From NCBI GenBank assembly GCA_947184155.2, contig CAMXCT020001112.1, positions 2,172,501 through 2,236,500 of the forward strand: 64,000 nt of DNA, in the 5' to 3' direction. The translations under genes were made by a program, and so were the position numbers. How positions within the stretch are numbered: position 1 is the first letter of the stretch; every line of letters starts with the position of its first letter. Shown piece by piece: positions 39,343 to 50,002 of the stretch. The DNA is from Cladocopium goreaui. Taxonomy: Eukaryota; Sar; Dinophyceae; Suessiales; Symbiodiniaceae. The notes under the pieces are model-generated. The model was given only the letters and a program-made list of their open reading frames with translations. It did no database searches and was not told where the DNA came from.

Positions 39343-39885
39343 CAGGTTGCTTTTGCAGAAGGCTTTTCTTTCTTCTCTTGGCTCCAGGATCAGCTCTGGA
39401 AAAGTTTGCTGCAATTGTGAACCCTGCGAACAAACCTACTAAAGTGAATTGGACCATCTCATGGCCCAGTGCCTTGGAAATCTGTGGAAAAAACTGTTCT
39501 TTAATAAGGGTTTAATAAGCGGTCTGATTCTTTTGGGACAGGGAGAAAAGCAAGATTTTTTCAGAAAAACATGTTCATATTTTTGGACAAGACAAGTTGT
39601 GCCCCCAAGATTTCTTGCCACAATAGTGAACCTTCCAATTAATACATGGGTTCAGAATAATTCGGAAATTCTTGCCACAATAGCGAACCTAGCCACTAAT
39701 CAGGATACAACATTAAAAATTGTTAAGGATAAATTATGATCAACTTTAAAACCGGCCTCAAAAAAACCCTTGGTTCCGGCCTCAAAATTTGACCCATAGA
39801 CTTAAGTCTTTATGTAGGTTCTTTTTCCTGTAACGAGATGGGTCGTTAATCACACAATAATTCCCACAATCGGTAAACCGCCAAG

Positions 39886-39962
39886 GTCCATTAGTGCGCG
39901 CCTTGTTACACGTGAAATGGGCATCGTTGCTGCAGAAAGCCGGGAAGTATGACCGGGCAGAG
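39886..39962 (+). CDS. Gene 1 exon: TPR unit
   Basis: Acceptor CCAAG|G. Reads LLHVKWASLLQKAGKYDRAE, a TPR helix pair. The donor is GA (CAGAG|GAGCAC). Splicing to the next exon restores a canonical 18-residue TPR half (G..YDRAEEHF.QSLALLP). It is the first exon I can identify; earlier ones should exist. Confidence 0.6.
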
Positions 39963-42900
39963 GAGCACTGGGCCGGGGGACAGCTGAGAGCTGATGAAAC
40001 AAGAGAACCTTTGGAAACCAAACGTGGTGTGCTGGAAAATCAACCATTTACTTTAATGCTTTTCCCATTAAGACACATTAGAACCTCATTTACAGGGGAT
40101 TTCCGAGCTATATAGCCATTTTTGATTACCAGAGGCTACAACATACAGTTTTTCCTCGAAGAAGTGTAGGAAAAAACTCATGAATCAGTTGATGAGTTTT
40201 GGGGTGTGGAAGTCCGGATTCGTTCATTTTGAGGCTCTAAAAAGTAGGGGGCGCTGGTAGTTAGTGACAGTTAGTGCGATGGGATATGTTTCTTTCACAT
40301 AGATCTCCTTCAAAATATCTCTTGGAAATTTTGGAAAATGCTGATGTCATTTTTCAAGCTTCGGTATCTCCAGCAATGTTTCAATGGGTCGCTGCTACAA
40401 GGACCCCTGACATGCATAATAACCATCTTAATATGTTCCCATATATATTCCCCATATTTTCCCCAAATTTGCCCCATGGTTTTCACATCTGAATCCACCA
40501 CATCCGCCAAGGAGCACTTCGGCCAGTCCCTGGCGCTGCTACCCTCGGCCCGCGCGCACTTCGGGCGCGGCACCTGCCTGGCGGCGCTGCGACGGCGCGA
40601 GGAGGCCTTGGAGGAGCTGTCGGAGGCGGTGGCGATGTGTCCCACGATGGTGGGGGCCATCATCAACCTGGCAGGCCTGGTGGGTCTCACTCGAGGGGAG
40701 GGACTCCCATCCCAGCAATGTCAACCCCGGATTAATAAACCCCTGGGCTGTTTAATTGGGGGGTACCATTTCAGTAGCCATTTAGTACTATTTGGATCTA
40801 TTTGGGGGAACCACCACAGTTAATCAACCAGGGTTTATTAATCCGGGGTTGACCCGGGGTTGACATTAGAGATGATTGTATCTAAATTGAAGGGACTTAT
40901 GGACAGATTTAATAAGATCATTTAGAGATGATGATGTCTAGTTGGGGGATGGGGGCATGGGGGATGGGGGATGGAGGCCAGGCCTGGGCTGGATGACTCG
41001 GGCTCCCAGTGTCATTTGGAGATGAGTATATATCTAGTTAGATGGATGTGTATGATTTATATATGCATGTGTGGGAGGCGATTATATCTATAATGATGAT
41101 GATATCTAGATGATTTACAGATAATTAAATTATCCTCGTCTTGCAGGTGAATTTGAGGGCTTGAAACCGGGATTTTGCTGATGTTAAACTGTCTTGGGGG
41201 ATGGATTTTTGGGTGGACATACTTGAAATCTGACAGGTCTTTAGAGTTTTCGTTGTTGAGTACCATACCTGTTTGGTGGCCTGCACTGATTGTTACAAAG
41301 TGATGATAATGCCCAACCAGCCCGGAGGACAATTGCAGCCACCAGGTCAACATAGGTCAACAGAATTTTGCCACGTCACGGCGGTGATGTTTTTTGATGT
41401 TTAAATCGGCTAGCAATTTGAAACTTATTCCCGTTGGCTGGTGAAATCCCTCATTGTGCTTCTTGAACCCCGTGAAACCCCGAAAAAACACTTCTCAACT
41501 TATAATAAACAAAACTATATTCCATATCTCTAACTTACAAAACTTACAATTACACTGACTATGTGACTATATACTGTATATTGTTTATATTGGTATAATT
41601 TTGTATACATTTGTTTTCCCCACCACAACCAACGGTTACACAACACGTTGGTAGCTCCGGTGAGGCGTCCAGCTGGGCCTTGGTCGTTTCGACGAGGCGG
41701 AGCGCAACTGTCGTGAGGCCTTGCGCTTGGAACCGGAGAGCCGGGAGGCGGTGATGACGCCCGGCGCTTTCGGTGCTCGCAGTGCAAGAAGCCTATCAGG
41801 TCAAAAAATGGATAAAAATGCTACACTATCCATTTATGATATTTATGATCGTAGTGGGGATATGTTTCGGTAACTAAAAAAAACATTATAGTTTGTTTGT
41901 GCCAAAAAGATTAATATAGACAATGCTACTCAAGTAGTCTGGTCGGTGGTTTGGAACATTTTTTATGTTTCCATATATTGGGAATAGTGATCCCAACTGA
42001 CTAATATTTTTCAGAGGGGTTGAAGCCAACAAGCAGTAGTGGTCAATTCCTGTTCTTACGGTTTGATGGCTTGTCATAAGCATCTATGAAAATACATGGT
42101 GATCTCATGATTTACCGGAAATTGAATATCTAACATAGCTATGGAAAAACGTTGAAAAATAAAGCCATTTATAGATGATTTACATAATTTTACATCTATC
42201 AAAACTGATGATCGTCCAAAGTAAAGTGTTAACTTATGTTAACTTACCCTCGGATCATCAACTATGGCAATGATCAAGCTCCCATTACTGTAGCGCTCAT
42301 TTCCATGAATTTCCCAAACATATGAACCTCACCATTGAAAGGATCAGATTTTGGATCAGATTTTTCCATGGATTTTTCCACCAAACTGGTGGGCTGCTGG
42401 GTCCCAAATGGCTCCTGTGGCCGCCCAGGAACCTGGCGAACGCCATGCGCAACCTGGGCCGCCGCCGAGAGGCCGTGGAACTCGTCTGGCGCCACATCGG
42501 CGAAGCCGTGGACGGCGTGGATGTGGCGCAGCTGGCGCAGGTGGCGCAGGAGACGGTGAAGACGGAGAAGCTGGTGATTGCACCTGAATTTTGAAGGAGT
42601 TGGGTGATATGTTTGGATGAATCTTTGAATAATATCATATGATATCATCATATTAATTGAATTATCCATATATTAATTGAATTATAATCGTATTAATTGA
42701 ATTATCCATATATTAATTGAATTATCATCGTATTAATTGAATTATCCATATATTAATTGAATTATCCATTAAGGAGCTACTGATGGCTGATATATTTGTG
42801 GCTGATATTTTGGAGCTGTGTATGGGATATACTGGTAATTAATGGAAAAGTAATATGAATCAATGGGATAAGATGCACCTTTGGTTTTAGATGAGGGGGT

Positions 42901-45900
42901 GGGGATCTTTGATTGGTTTCTACAGGATGTCTATGGGATTTCTATGGGGTAACTATTGGTGATTGCACCTTGTGATTTGATGGGATTTGAATGGATTTGA
43001 AGGGGATTCAATGGTGATTTGATGGGGATTGAATGTGGGTATTGAATGTGGATTTCATGGTGATTTAATGGGGATGAAAAATTGGATATACTACCGGACA
43101 TGAATGGAATAGTCGTTTATACCACTTTGTTTACCAATGGAATAACGCCCCAAAAGAGATGGATTTGTTAGAATTTGAACACTATGGGGCCATGGGGTTT
43201 ACTCTCCGGTGTCAAACGTGACTAGCTGGGAAATTCCCTAACCAAGTTGGAGGTTTATAGCTGGGAAAATCATCGAACTCAGTAACTAGATGGGTGATTT
43301 TCCGGAAAAAACACGTTTGATTACTGCTTTTTAATGGAGATTTACTATGACCATGTTCAACTTATCAGATGGGGTCTTGTTTATCCCAAAACAGCTCCAA
43401 CGGGGTATTTGTCCCAGGTTTAACTACTCCGATGGGTCTTGACATTGTGGGTTTGAACATGTTTGAACAAATGCTGCTGGGATGGGGGTTATCATGGATT
43501 ATCCCTGACAATTACCTGAAATCACGGGAAAACTGGGGAGCTATAGCAGCTATAGGATGCTATAGGCATGCCTGAAATGGGGCCATCGCTACAGCGCGGA
43601 CTATGTGAACCGCCTGATGGCCTCCGCCCGTCGTCACTTGCCATCCGCGCACCTCGCTGAAGCGCAGTTCGTCTGCTTCACCGAGGATCCCAACGGCATC
43701 GATGAGTTTATAGAGACCAGGAGACGGGTGGTTGAGCCATGTGTTCTTTTTCCCATTTTTTTCCCATTTTGATCATTGATCAGAATTTCTTTGGAACAAC
43801 TTGACCTCAAAGTCATTTTAACATATTTTAACTATAAATCTTATAACATCTTATTACCTTATAACACTTTCATAACAGATGCTTTTCTCCACTTTGATCT
43901 TGTTTTTTGGTGGTATGGATCCTGGGATGAGGAGCCTACCGGACGGCTTCCACTTGTGGTGGGGGAAAGCCTTCCTCTTCAGCGCCGAGGCCACTCCGAA
44001 AAACACAAACGGAGATGGCGATGGAGAGAGAGAAACCAAAACAACTGGGATTCCAGTTTAACACATGTCCAAATATCATATATTACAGTAATAGTAATAA
44101 TTGATATATCTAATTATATATATATACAGTATTATATATAATATATATACAGTATTATGTGTGTATATATATACCCAGTATTATGTATATATATACCCAG
44201 TATTATGTATATATATATATATAAATTATAAGTATTTATCGCATACTATGTTACTAAACTTTATACTGTGCATCAATTCGCCAATCCACTGGATATCCAA
44301 ACCAGGCCGGTTTGGACGGCCATCGCGTTCTCTTCTTAGACTTGGATCAAGTGATCGTTGGCAGTTTGGAGCCGCTGCTGGCGTACCGAGGGCCCTTTGC
44401 AGTGCTGCACACGGTGCCCCGAAGCATTTTTTGGGGGTCTTAGCAGCAAAAATGGTGATAGTTCTAGGGATTTAACCATGAAGATAGGGACTGAACCATC
44501 AAACATGTGGATTTTTAACATTGAAAATTGGGATGTAACTTGATGTAACCAACAAAATATCCAGAAAAAAATGGATCTAACCAGCACAAGTACTGATTCA
44601 ACATGATTGACGCGCTGGATCCTGGAAATGGAATTCGAGGATTCAGCATGATTTAGCAATCCTTTTGGTGTTTCTGATGTGTTCCTGACTTTTGTTCAAA
44701 GTGGGAGGTGGTATGGCAATTTCCTGTTGTCTTCGATATTTGGGATTGGTATGTCAATGAGCCAGCAGCGGTTTGGTCTTCTGTGGCTTGGAATCGTGCG
44801 GGTACCACGTCTTTTGTTTCCCAGATGGCTACTGAAAGTTGAAAACTACTGGGATCATGTTTGTTACTTTTCATGATAATCTCCCTCTCCCTGAAATCCA
44901 GTGAGCAGGCGTTTCTTGTGTTGGAACACGTCCATCCGTCCATTCGGATGGTGAAGAGCTGGTTTCCTAATGATTTTAAGGTCCTAATGCTTGACTGGTT
45001 GGTGGTTTGGAACATGTTTTATTTTCCCATTCAGTTGGGAATGTCGTGATCCCAACTGACGAAATCATATTTTTTCAGAAGGGGTTCAAACCACCAACCA
45101 GTTGATATATTCTAGGTTATTCTAAGTGTAAATTTGGACTCTGGACGAAAAAAAACATCCATCAAGATCCATGAAGCTGAGTGGTTTATCATGATCCTTC
45201 TATACATGGCAAACTCAGTATTTTTGGATCTAAATATTTATCTAAATCAAACCGGGGATGGCCTTTTTTTTAAACGGCTTTGGGACATTTCCGACTTGGA
45301 GATTGCCTTGGATCAATCCATGAATGAATCTCAAAACAGCTGATGATGTATATATAGACTTGAAACTGCAATTTTTAGGGTGCACGAGTACGCTCACCAT
45401 TTGTGATGGTTTTAAATTCCATGTTTTTCAGCTTCAACTTCATGATAGTAAAAGTCACCACATGCTCAGAATTTGAAGAAGTTCAATAAGATTTTTACTT
45501 GCAATTTTCAAAGGTACACTCACCATTTGTGATAGTTCAATCCCACTTTTTGCAGCTGAAACTTTATATATGACTCTGAAATAATTGAATTTTCATCATG
45601 CTTGATTTTCATTTTGTTTCTTTGAAAAGGATCACCATCAAGTTGATCATTTTATCTGGATTTCCCCCGTTTTTTCCGCCGAGCTGCTCGAGCGGCTCGC
45701 GCAGGATGACATCGCCTGTGAGTTGGCCCCCGGGGGCTACAACTCCTCGGTGCTCTCCTGGCGCGGCGCGGAGGTTTTGCGGCCGCTCTTCGAGGCCTTG
45801 ACGCCTGCGGTGCTTCGAGACATGGCGGCACCGGTGGATCTGGACCCTGGCAGCCCTTGGAGCTATGAAAACTACCCCGGTTGACTGCTAACGGATTATA

Positions 45901-47359
45901 TATACCATCTACTTATATAACATAGCCATGGAAAATCACCATTTTTAATAGGTAAACCATCTATAAATGGGCCATTTTCCATGGCTATGTTAAATAACCA
46001 GAGGGTAGCTGGTTTAATATGATCTAATGAATCTAATGGGATAGAATTGTTCATGGCTCATTTAAACAAAATTAAAGCCGTGTCTATTCTGTATATTGGA
46101 AAAAACATATGAGTTATAATACATTATCAGCCACCTTTATCCATTTATCATCTATTTGTTCTCGTATCAAAAAGATAGTAGTTTACCCCAGTCTTAATTG
46201 AATTTTACTTGTCGGTTTCTTTTGGGGTTGCTACAAAAGGATAAAGATCGATATATATATATATACTGTATATATGTGTGTTTTTTCAAAGCCATCTGTA
46301 AACTGAACTGTGTGTTTCTGTTTCCGCCGATAGAGCTTGGATGGTTTCATTATACCAATAGCCTCAGCGGACCCCAAAACAATTGGTCTTTACACATAAC
46401 TGTGCGATTTGTTCACGTATTTATGGGCCAAATGGGGATTAAGATGATTAAGCTTTGTATGAGTGAGATTTAAGCAATGAATATGTCATGGACATTGTTT
46501 TTGTTTTTCTTTGAATTGGTTTGATGTATGTTGATGGGTTTTCATGGGCCGCTCTCCACCAGTAGATTGGCCATGCCCTGACTTACCAGGCTGTCTATCG
46601 ACTGTCAGTCTCTGAGTTTGGCTTATTTTCACATCAGCAGTGACCAAGAAACATTGTCTGGGAGGTTGGTTGTGCCACCTTTCAGCCTTCGTATTCCTTT
46701 TGTATGTAATAATTCTAGTTTTATAATATGTCATGCAACCTTTAGAAGTTGCATAAGATTCGCCCTTTCATCCTTTGGGAATTGCGCCAGTCGTTCTTTG
46801 CGCCGGTCGGATCACATGACTTCACATATATGTTGTGTTTGGTTTATTCCGGTGACGAACATGCATGCCCCAATAGATCACGTTTGCCTGTTTGCACCTT
46901 CCTCTCAGTTCTCCTTAGTTCTCCCTTTCTTGGAATGTTAGCAAAGCAATAGTAAAGCATCCCCAATTTTACCATTTTCATGGGTGGTATATATAAACCA
47001 TCAATCCATATGGCTGGTTTATTACATCTTACCGCCCCAACATTCTTTTATTTTCAGGATATGTCCATCGTTTCGACCATTGGTTGGAGATGATGTTGGG
47101 CACTACCGCAGACGTTTGGCAGCAGCTGGCACCGGGCGCCGTGGTCGACTACACCACCGTCTTCCGTGGCGGCCGCTGTCTGGGCTGCGACGACGACGGC
47201 GACGACGGCGCCTTCGCTGCCGGGGAGGACAACGGAACGGCCACGGCAACAGAGGTCGCGCTGCCGGCGGCGGCGGCGGTGGTGACGTTTCCCAGGAGTC
47301 CCAAACCGCATGAGGTGCTGGAGAAACACCAGTGGATCAGGGAACATTGGAGATGTTGA
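39886..47359 (+). CDS. Gene 1: TPR-repeat glycosyltransferase, multi-exon (5' end not found)
   Basis: Inferred exons: 39886-39962, 40512-40674, 41665-41755, 42429-42573, 43566-43720, 43932-43989, 44306-44413, 45684-45879 and 47058-47359 (TGA stop). All joins keep phase. The first four exons encode TPR repeats with canonical spacing (for example GKYDRAE then EHFGQSLALLP, and GRFDEAERNCREALRLEP). The rest encode a nucleotide-sugar glycosyltransferase of a type I recall from bacteria: CLKWGHRYSADYVNRL, FVCFTEDPNGID, LPDGFHLWWGKAFLFSAE, then VLFLDLDQVIVGSLEPLL with the DxD-type metal/nucleotide site, GGYNSSVLSW, RFDHWLEMML, and a C-terminal PKPHEV / W.REHW. TPRs usually bind a partner protein, so a protein or complex-bound acceptor is possible; donor and acceptor sugars are unknown. 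The upstream start, and any leader, were not found. Donors are GA, GC, GA, GT, GA, GC, GT, GT in order. Domain call is firm; exact boundaries are less so. Confidence 0.75.
40512..40674 (+). CDS. Gene 1 exon: TPR units
   Basis: GC-rich island in AT-rich DNA. Encodes EHFGQSLALLPSARAHFG, then CLAALRRREEALEELSEAV and AIINLAG, with TPR spacing. Acceptor CCAAG|GAG. The inferred donor is GC (GCAG|GCCTGG), chosen because it gives the correct 11-residue NL-to-GR spacing into the next exon. A GT donor 6 bp further on would shorten the repeat. Confidence 0.65.
40719..40865. mobile_element. Family E palindromic element
   Basis: TGTCAACCCCGGATTAATAA at left and TTATTAATCCGGGGTTGA at right, followed by a duplicated CCCGGGGTTGACA. 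Lies in the gene 1 intron, 45 bp after the donor at 40675. Confidence 0.75.
41665..41755 (+). CDS. Gene 1 exon: TPR unit
   Basis: Encodes QLGLGRFDEAERNCREALR followed by LEPESREAVM, a textbook TPR helix B. Acceptor GTGAG|GC. The donor is inferred as GA (GGTGAT|GACGCC), because this alone gives seven residues between the TPR proline and the following NL and matches the 3' phase. Confidence 0.65.
41939..42036. mobile_element. Family B element in gene 1 intron
   Basis: CTGGTCGGTGGTTTGGAACA to GCCAACAAGCAG; internal CCCAACTGACTAATATTTTT then CAGAGGGGT. Lies between exons 41665-41755 and 42429-42573. Confidence 0.8.
42429..42573 (+). CDS. Gene 1 exon: last TPR and linker
   Basis: Acceptor CGCCCAG|G. 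Encodes NLANAMRNLGRRREAVELVW and then a helical linker ending VAQETVKTEKL. The donor is GT (AAGCTG|GTGATT), phase 0, feeding directly into the conserved ACLKWG start of the glycosyltransferase domain. Confidence 0.65.
42625..42770. repeat. TATTAATTGAATTA minisatellite in gene 1 intron
   Basis: Alternating units ATCCATATATTAATTGAATT and ATCGTATTAATTGAATT, about seven copies. Confidence 0.85.
43212..43320. mobile_element. Family D element in gene 1 intron
   Basis: Begins TCAAACGTGACTAGCTGGGA, ends ACACGTTTGA; the interior AAATCATCGAACT block matches the palindrome at 32347-32482. Confidence 0.55.
43566..43720 (+). CDS. Gene 1 exon: glycosyltransferase N-terminus
   Basis: Acceptor CTATAG|GCATGC. 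Encodes ACLKWGHRYSADYVNRLMAS and later AEAQFVCFTEDPNGIDEF. The KWG..Y...YVN motif and the FVCFTEDP strand are the hallmarks of this bacterial-type family. The donor is inferred as GA (ACCAG|GAGACG), the only choice found that fits the next exon's phase. Confidence 0.7.
43932..43989 (+). CDS. Gene 1 exon: glycosyltransferase WW segment
   Basis: A short exon of 58 nt encoding SLPDGFHLWWGKAFLFSAE, the proline- and tryptophan-rich segment that precedes the DxD strand in this family. Acceptor GATGAG|GAG. GC donor (GCCGAG|GCCACT). AGGAG is repeated at both borders of the upstream intron. Confidence 0.65.
44306..44413 (+). CDS. Gene 1 exon: DxD strand
   Basis: Exactly 36 codons. Encodes GLDGHRVLFLDLDQVIVGSL, then LLAYRGPFAVLHT. 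DLD is the predicted metal-dependent nucleotide-sugar site. Acceptor AACCAG|GCC, donor GT (CACACG|GTGCCC). This is the most diagnostic exon of gene 1. Confidence 0.75.
44995..45101. mobile_element. Family B element in gene 1 intron
   Basis: CTGGTTGGTGGTTTGGAACA to ACCACCAACCAG; internal CCCAACTGACGAAATCATAT then TTTTTTCAGAAGGGG. Confidence 0.85.
45684..45879 (+). CDS. Gene 1 exon: glycosyltransferase core
   Basis: Encodes DDIACELAPGGYNSSVLSWR, with the conserved G(Y/F)NSSV segment, then a helical stretch ending SPWSYENYP. Donor GT (CCCCG|GTTGAC). A family A palindrome starts about 23 bp downstream of the donor. Confidence 0.7.
45903..46007. mobile_element. Family A element in gene 1 intron
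   Basis: Left end degraded (TACCATCTACTTATATAAC); right end TAAATAACCAGAGGGTA intact. Starts about 23 bp after the donor at 45880. Confidence 0.8.
47058..47359 (+). CDS. Gene 1 terminal exon: glycosyltransferase C-terminus
   Basis: Acceptor TTTTCAG|G. Encodes YVHRFDHWLEMMLG and APGAVVDYTT, then an acidic/alanine-rich insertion (positions about 47187-47280) absent from the bacterial proteins I remember, and the conserved end PKPHEV...W.REHWRC followed by TGA. The stop falls where the family normally ends. Confidence 0.7.
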
Positions 47360-48364
47360 TGACTTCAAGATGCTGAAAAAAAGTATGTTGTAAAGTGTTT
47401 TGGGGGAGAGATTCTAGAATATAGTTGGGGTGAAGTATTGGCAAACGGATTAGCCCAACATACTCAAAGTGTGGATGTTAAACGATGAAGATTATGAAGC
47501 CTAGCAAGTCTCAGAGCTCTTTTCAGAGATGTTGAAGCCCTTGACACCAACCGCGCACAGAGAGTTTTAAGATCAAACACTCAAAGCAGTGAGCGCTGTA
47601 AGTCCTGACAGCCTGGGAGAACAAAAGTTGATATGTGAAGTTGACGCTCAGCGGACGTGCTAAGGTCTAGCTGGGGGTGTTTCCGAATACGTTCAGATCC
47701 CTCGTAACTGTGACCCAGTGACAGAATTTGGCATGTTTTATCGTCCTCACAGTGACCTCGCATGAAATGATGGTTTGTGGAGGGAACCACTCCCAAGGTG
47801 GCTTTGTTTCCTACCCGCAATTGGAATGAATTCGCCCAGTTGATTTTCCCTGTTTCTAGTAATGCAATTCTTCATATCAAGATCTGCGTCCATGTTTTGC
47901 CCCTGAGGCAACTTTGGTCCTTTTTCCAAGCCGCTCAGCTCAAAAAGCCGGAGCATCCGCCCCACCGGGGGTATCCCCATCCCATGTGCTGACACATTCC
48001 CTGGAGAATTCCCAGGGATAGATGCTTTTTTTTTTGTTGCCCCATGGGTTTTTGCATAGGTTTTCCCCATGTTTGGCCGTAGATAACCATAGGTGGAACA
48101 ACGTGGAACATCATTTCGGAAAGAGCCATGGATTTCCGGCCGGCTATGTCTATGTTATAACTTACCGAAGGGGATCCCTAGTACAGAACTAACAGAACTG
48201 ACTCATGATTTATCCGAGTGAACAAATCCCGTTAAATGAAACATTGAAGCCAATTAAATCCCATTCAATCATATTAAATCCAATGTAAATCCCACCAAGT
48301 TTGTTCATGCTTAAACTCCATGCATTTCCCCATTCCCATGGGCCATCGGCTTGGGAAGCCGCAG

Positions 48365-48446
48365 GTGGGGTGAGTCCTTGTGGTTTCCGACCATCCACGA
48401 GGCTGCCAGGAAGGACGCGCCTGCGGCCAGTGTGATTTTCACTGCT
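48365..48446 (+). CDS. Unassigned exon candidate between genes 1 and 2
   Basis: GC-rich open stretch after CCGCAG|G. Encodes WGESLWFPTIHEAARKDAPA and ASVIFTA, then GT (ACTGCT|GTACTG). The composition and splice borders look genuine. The product is not recognised. A family B element starts 3 bp downstream of the donor. Confidence 0.45.
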
Positions 48447-48449
48447 GTA

Positions 48450-48561
48450 CTGGTTGGTGGTTTGGAACATGACTGGATTATGACTTTCCATATATTGGGA
48501 ATGTCATCATCCCAACTGACGAACTCATATTTTTCAGAGGGGTAGGTATACCACCAACCAG
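48450..48561. mobile_element. Family B element next to an exon candidate
   Basis: CTGGTTGGTGGTTTGGAACA to TACCACCAACCAG; internal CCCAACTGACGAACTCATAT then TTTTCAGAGGGGTAGG. Begins 3 bp after the predicted donor GT at 48447. Nearly identical to the copy at 51980. Confidence 0.85.
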
Positions 48562-48916
48562 GATATCTATAGATACTTATCCATTGAAATGTTAATCCAA
48601 TCTACTGACTTTTGTTTTTTGTTCTTGCTTTGATCCGTTTACAATTTTAACGTATTGATTCCATCGTGGTAGAACTAATCGTTGGATGTGTCCTGTTTAT
48701 GCAGTGGTTACGCAAATAGCCCATGCCCCCAAGGTTTCTTCTCTCTGTAACTGGGAAAATCACATCTGATGGAAGGAAATACTATAGAGAGAGAGAGAGA
48801 GCGGCGCTGCAAACAGGAAAATATGGTAAGTATACTTAGTACCCCAATAATAAACCCTTTATATCTTCAGAAATCGTTGGGTAATGTTGGCTCAGCATGA
48901 AAAAGTGGGTTTTGTC

Positions 48917-48959
48917 ACATGGTTTAACATGGTTTAACATGGTTTAACATGGTTTAACC
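48917..48959. repeat. ACATGGTTTA tandem repeat
   Basis: Four perfect decamers in a row. Confidence 0.95.
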
Positions 48960-49018
48960 ACACTAGTCCCATCCACCGTTCATTTTAAACACCCAAAAAC
49001 CATGGTTTACCTCGGGAG

Positions 49019-49121
49019 ATGGGACTGGGACATGGGACATGGGGACGACTGGCGACGCTGGTGGCCTTGGTGGCGACCAAGGAGAGCGAGTGGCCTGACA
49101 TCGACGAGCGATATCTCGAAG
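49019..49121 (+). CDS. Unassigned exon candidate
   Basis: Encodes LATLVALVATKESEWPDIDE then RYLEG, after CGGGAG|A and before GAAG|GTGGGG. It could precede gene 2 or be a separate gene. Its phase does not match the exon at 48365-48446 if that exon ends at 48446. Confidence 0.4.
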
Positions 49122-49156
49122 GTGGGGATCAAAGATGGATTGCTGAGAGAAAATGA

Positions 49157-49260
49157 TATCCTCTGGTGAACTAACATAGCAATGAAAAATGGCCATTTAT
49201 AGTGGATTTTCCCATTAAAAATGGTGATTTTCCATTGCTATGTTAGTTCACCAGAGGGTA
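49157..49260. mobile_element. Family A element, near-perfect arms
   Basis: TATCCTCTGGTGAACTAACA pairs with TGTTAGTTCACCAGAGGGTA. It lies about 35 bp after the putative exon donor at 49122. Confidence 0.85.
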
Positions 49261-49529
49261 TGGTGATCGATCTAAAGGTCCTTGTAAGGAGTTAAAAAAA
49301 TCCCGGATAAATGAATTTTGATCAACCAACATATAGTACTGTAATATTCAATATATAGATAATATAGATATTTCATAATTTTGTAGTGATAATAATAATG
49401 ATAATATGACAACTCTGTACATTTCTATAGTTCTTATTTTTTTTCCTGTCCTAAGTCTGAAGTCTCACTTTAATGTAACAATTCTGATTCTCCTTCCATT
49501 CGAATTTGAATCCATTCCAATTGAATTTG

Positions 49530-49625
49530 CTTCTATTCTATTCTATTCTATTCTATTTATTCTATTCTATTTATTCTATTCTCTGCTATTCTATTCTTTT
49601 CTCATCTAGTCTATTCTATTCGATT
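49530..49625. repeat. (TTCTA)n pyrimidine-rich repeat
   Basis: Pentamer TTCTA with TTTATTCTA variants, in the sequence upstream of the exon at 49876. Confidence 0.9.
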
Positions 49626-49875
49626 CGTTCAACTATTCAATGTTTATTCGCACGGGCCAGAAGTGACTGCAAGTCACCAATGCCCAGTGTCGGGATGCCC
49701 AGTCCATGGAGTTGGCCGGTTGCATCCCTCCAACCGCAGAAAAAGTGTGTCACTGGTATCCCAAAATGAGTCACTGATCCCAGTTTTGATTGCGTATAAT
49801 TTCATATCCCAATGTCACTTCATTTAAATCAAACTTATAATTAACTTATAACGCTGATATCCAAAAATTCCTCAG

Positions 49876-50002
49876 AGCAAGCAGTTTCACCCTTGGAGTG
49901 TTTCACATACGCACTCCTCCCGATTTCCGACGATATGTCCACATGGGTCTCCACTTCATGTTTGTCTTGCCGGAGGCCGAAGACGACATATCCTGGAGGC
50001 GG
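49876..50002 (+). CDS. Gene 2 upstream exon (assignment tentative)
   Basis: Acceptor CCTCAG|A. Open frame containing [20 protein letters not shown] and [18 protein letters not shown] donor (AGGCGG|GTTGAG). The phase-0 end fits the next exon. I do not recognise the sequence, and it does not contain an FAD-binding motif, so it could belong to another gene. Confidence 0.45.

Noticed and set aside
39143-39457. Phe/Leu/Ser-rich minus-strand open frame
   Set aside because: Arises from the purine-only (GAAAGA)n tract.
42335-42594. Several overlapping open frames on both strands in the 42.4-42.6 kb GC island
   Set aside because: Only the plus frame containing NLANAMRNLGRRREAVEL has TPR spacing and phase-compatible splice borders; the others are shadows.
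47054-47368. Minus-strand and alternative plus open frames over the 47.1-47.35 kb GC island
   Set aside because: The glycosyltransferase frame (RFDHWLE...PKPHE) explains the island.
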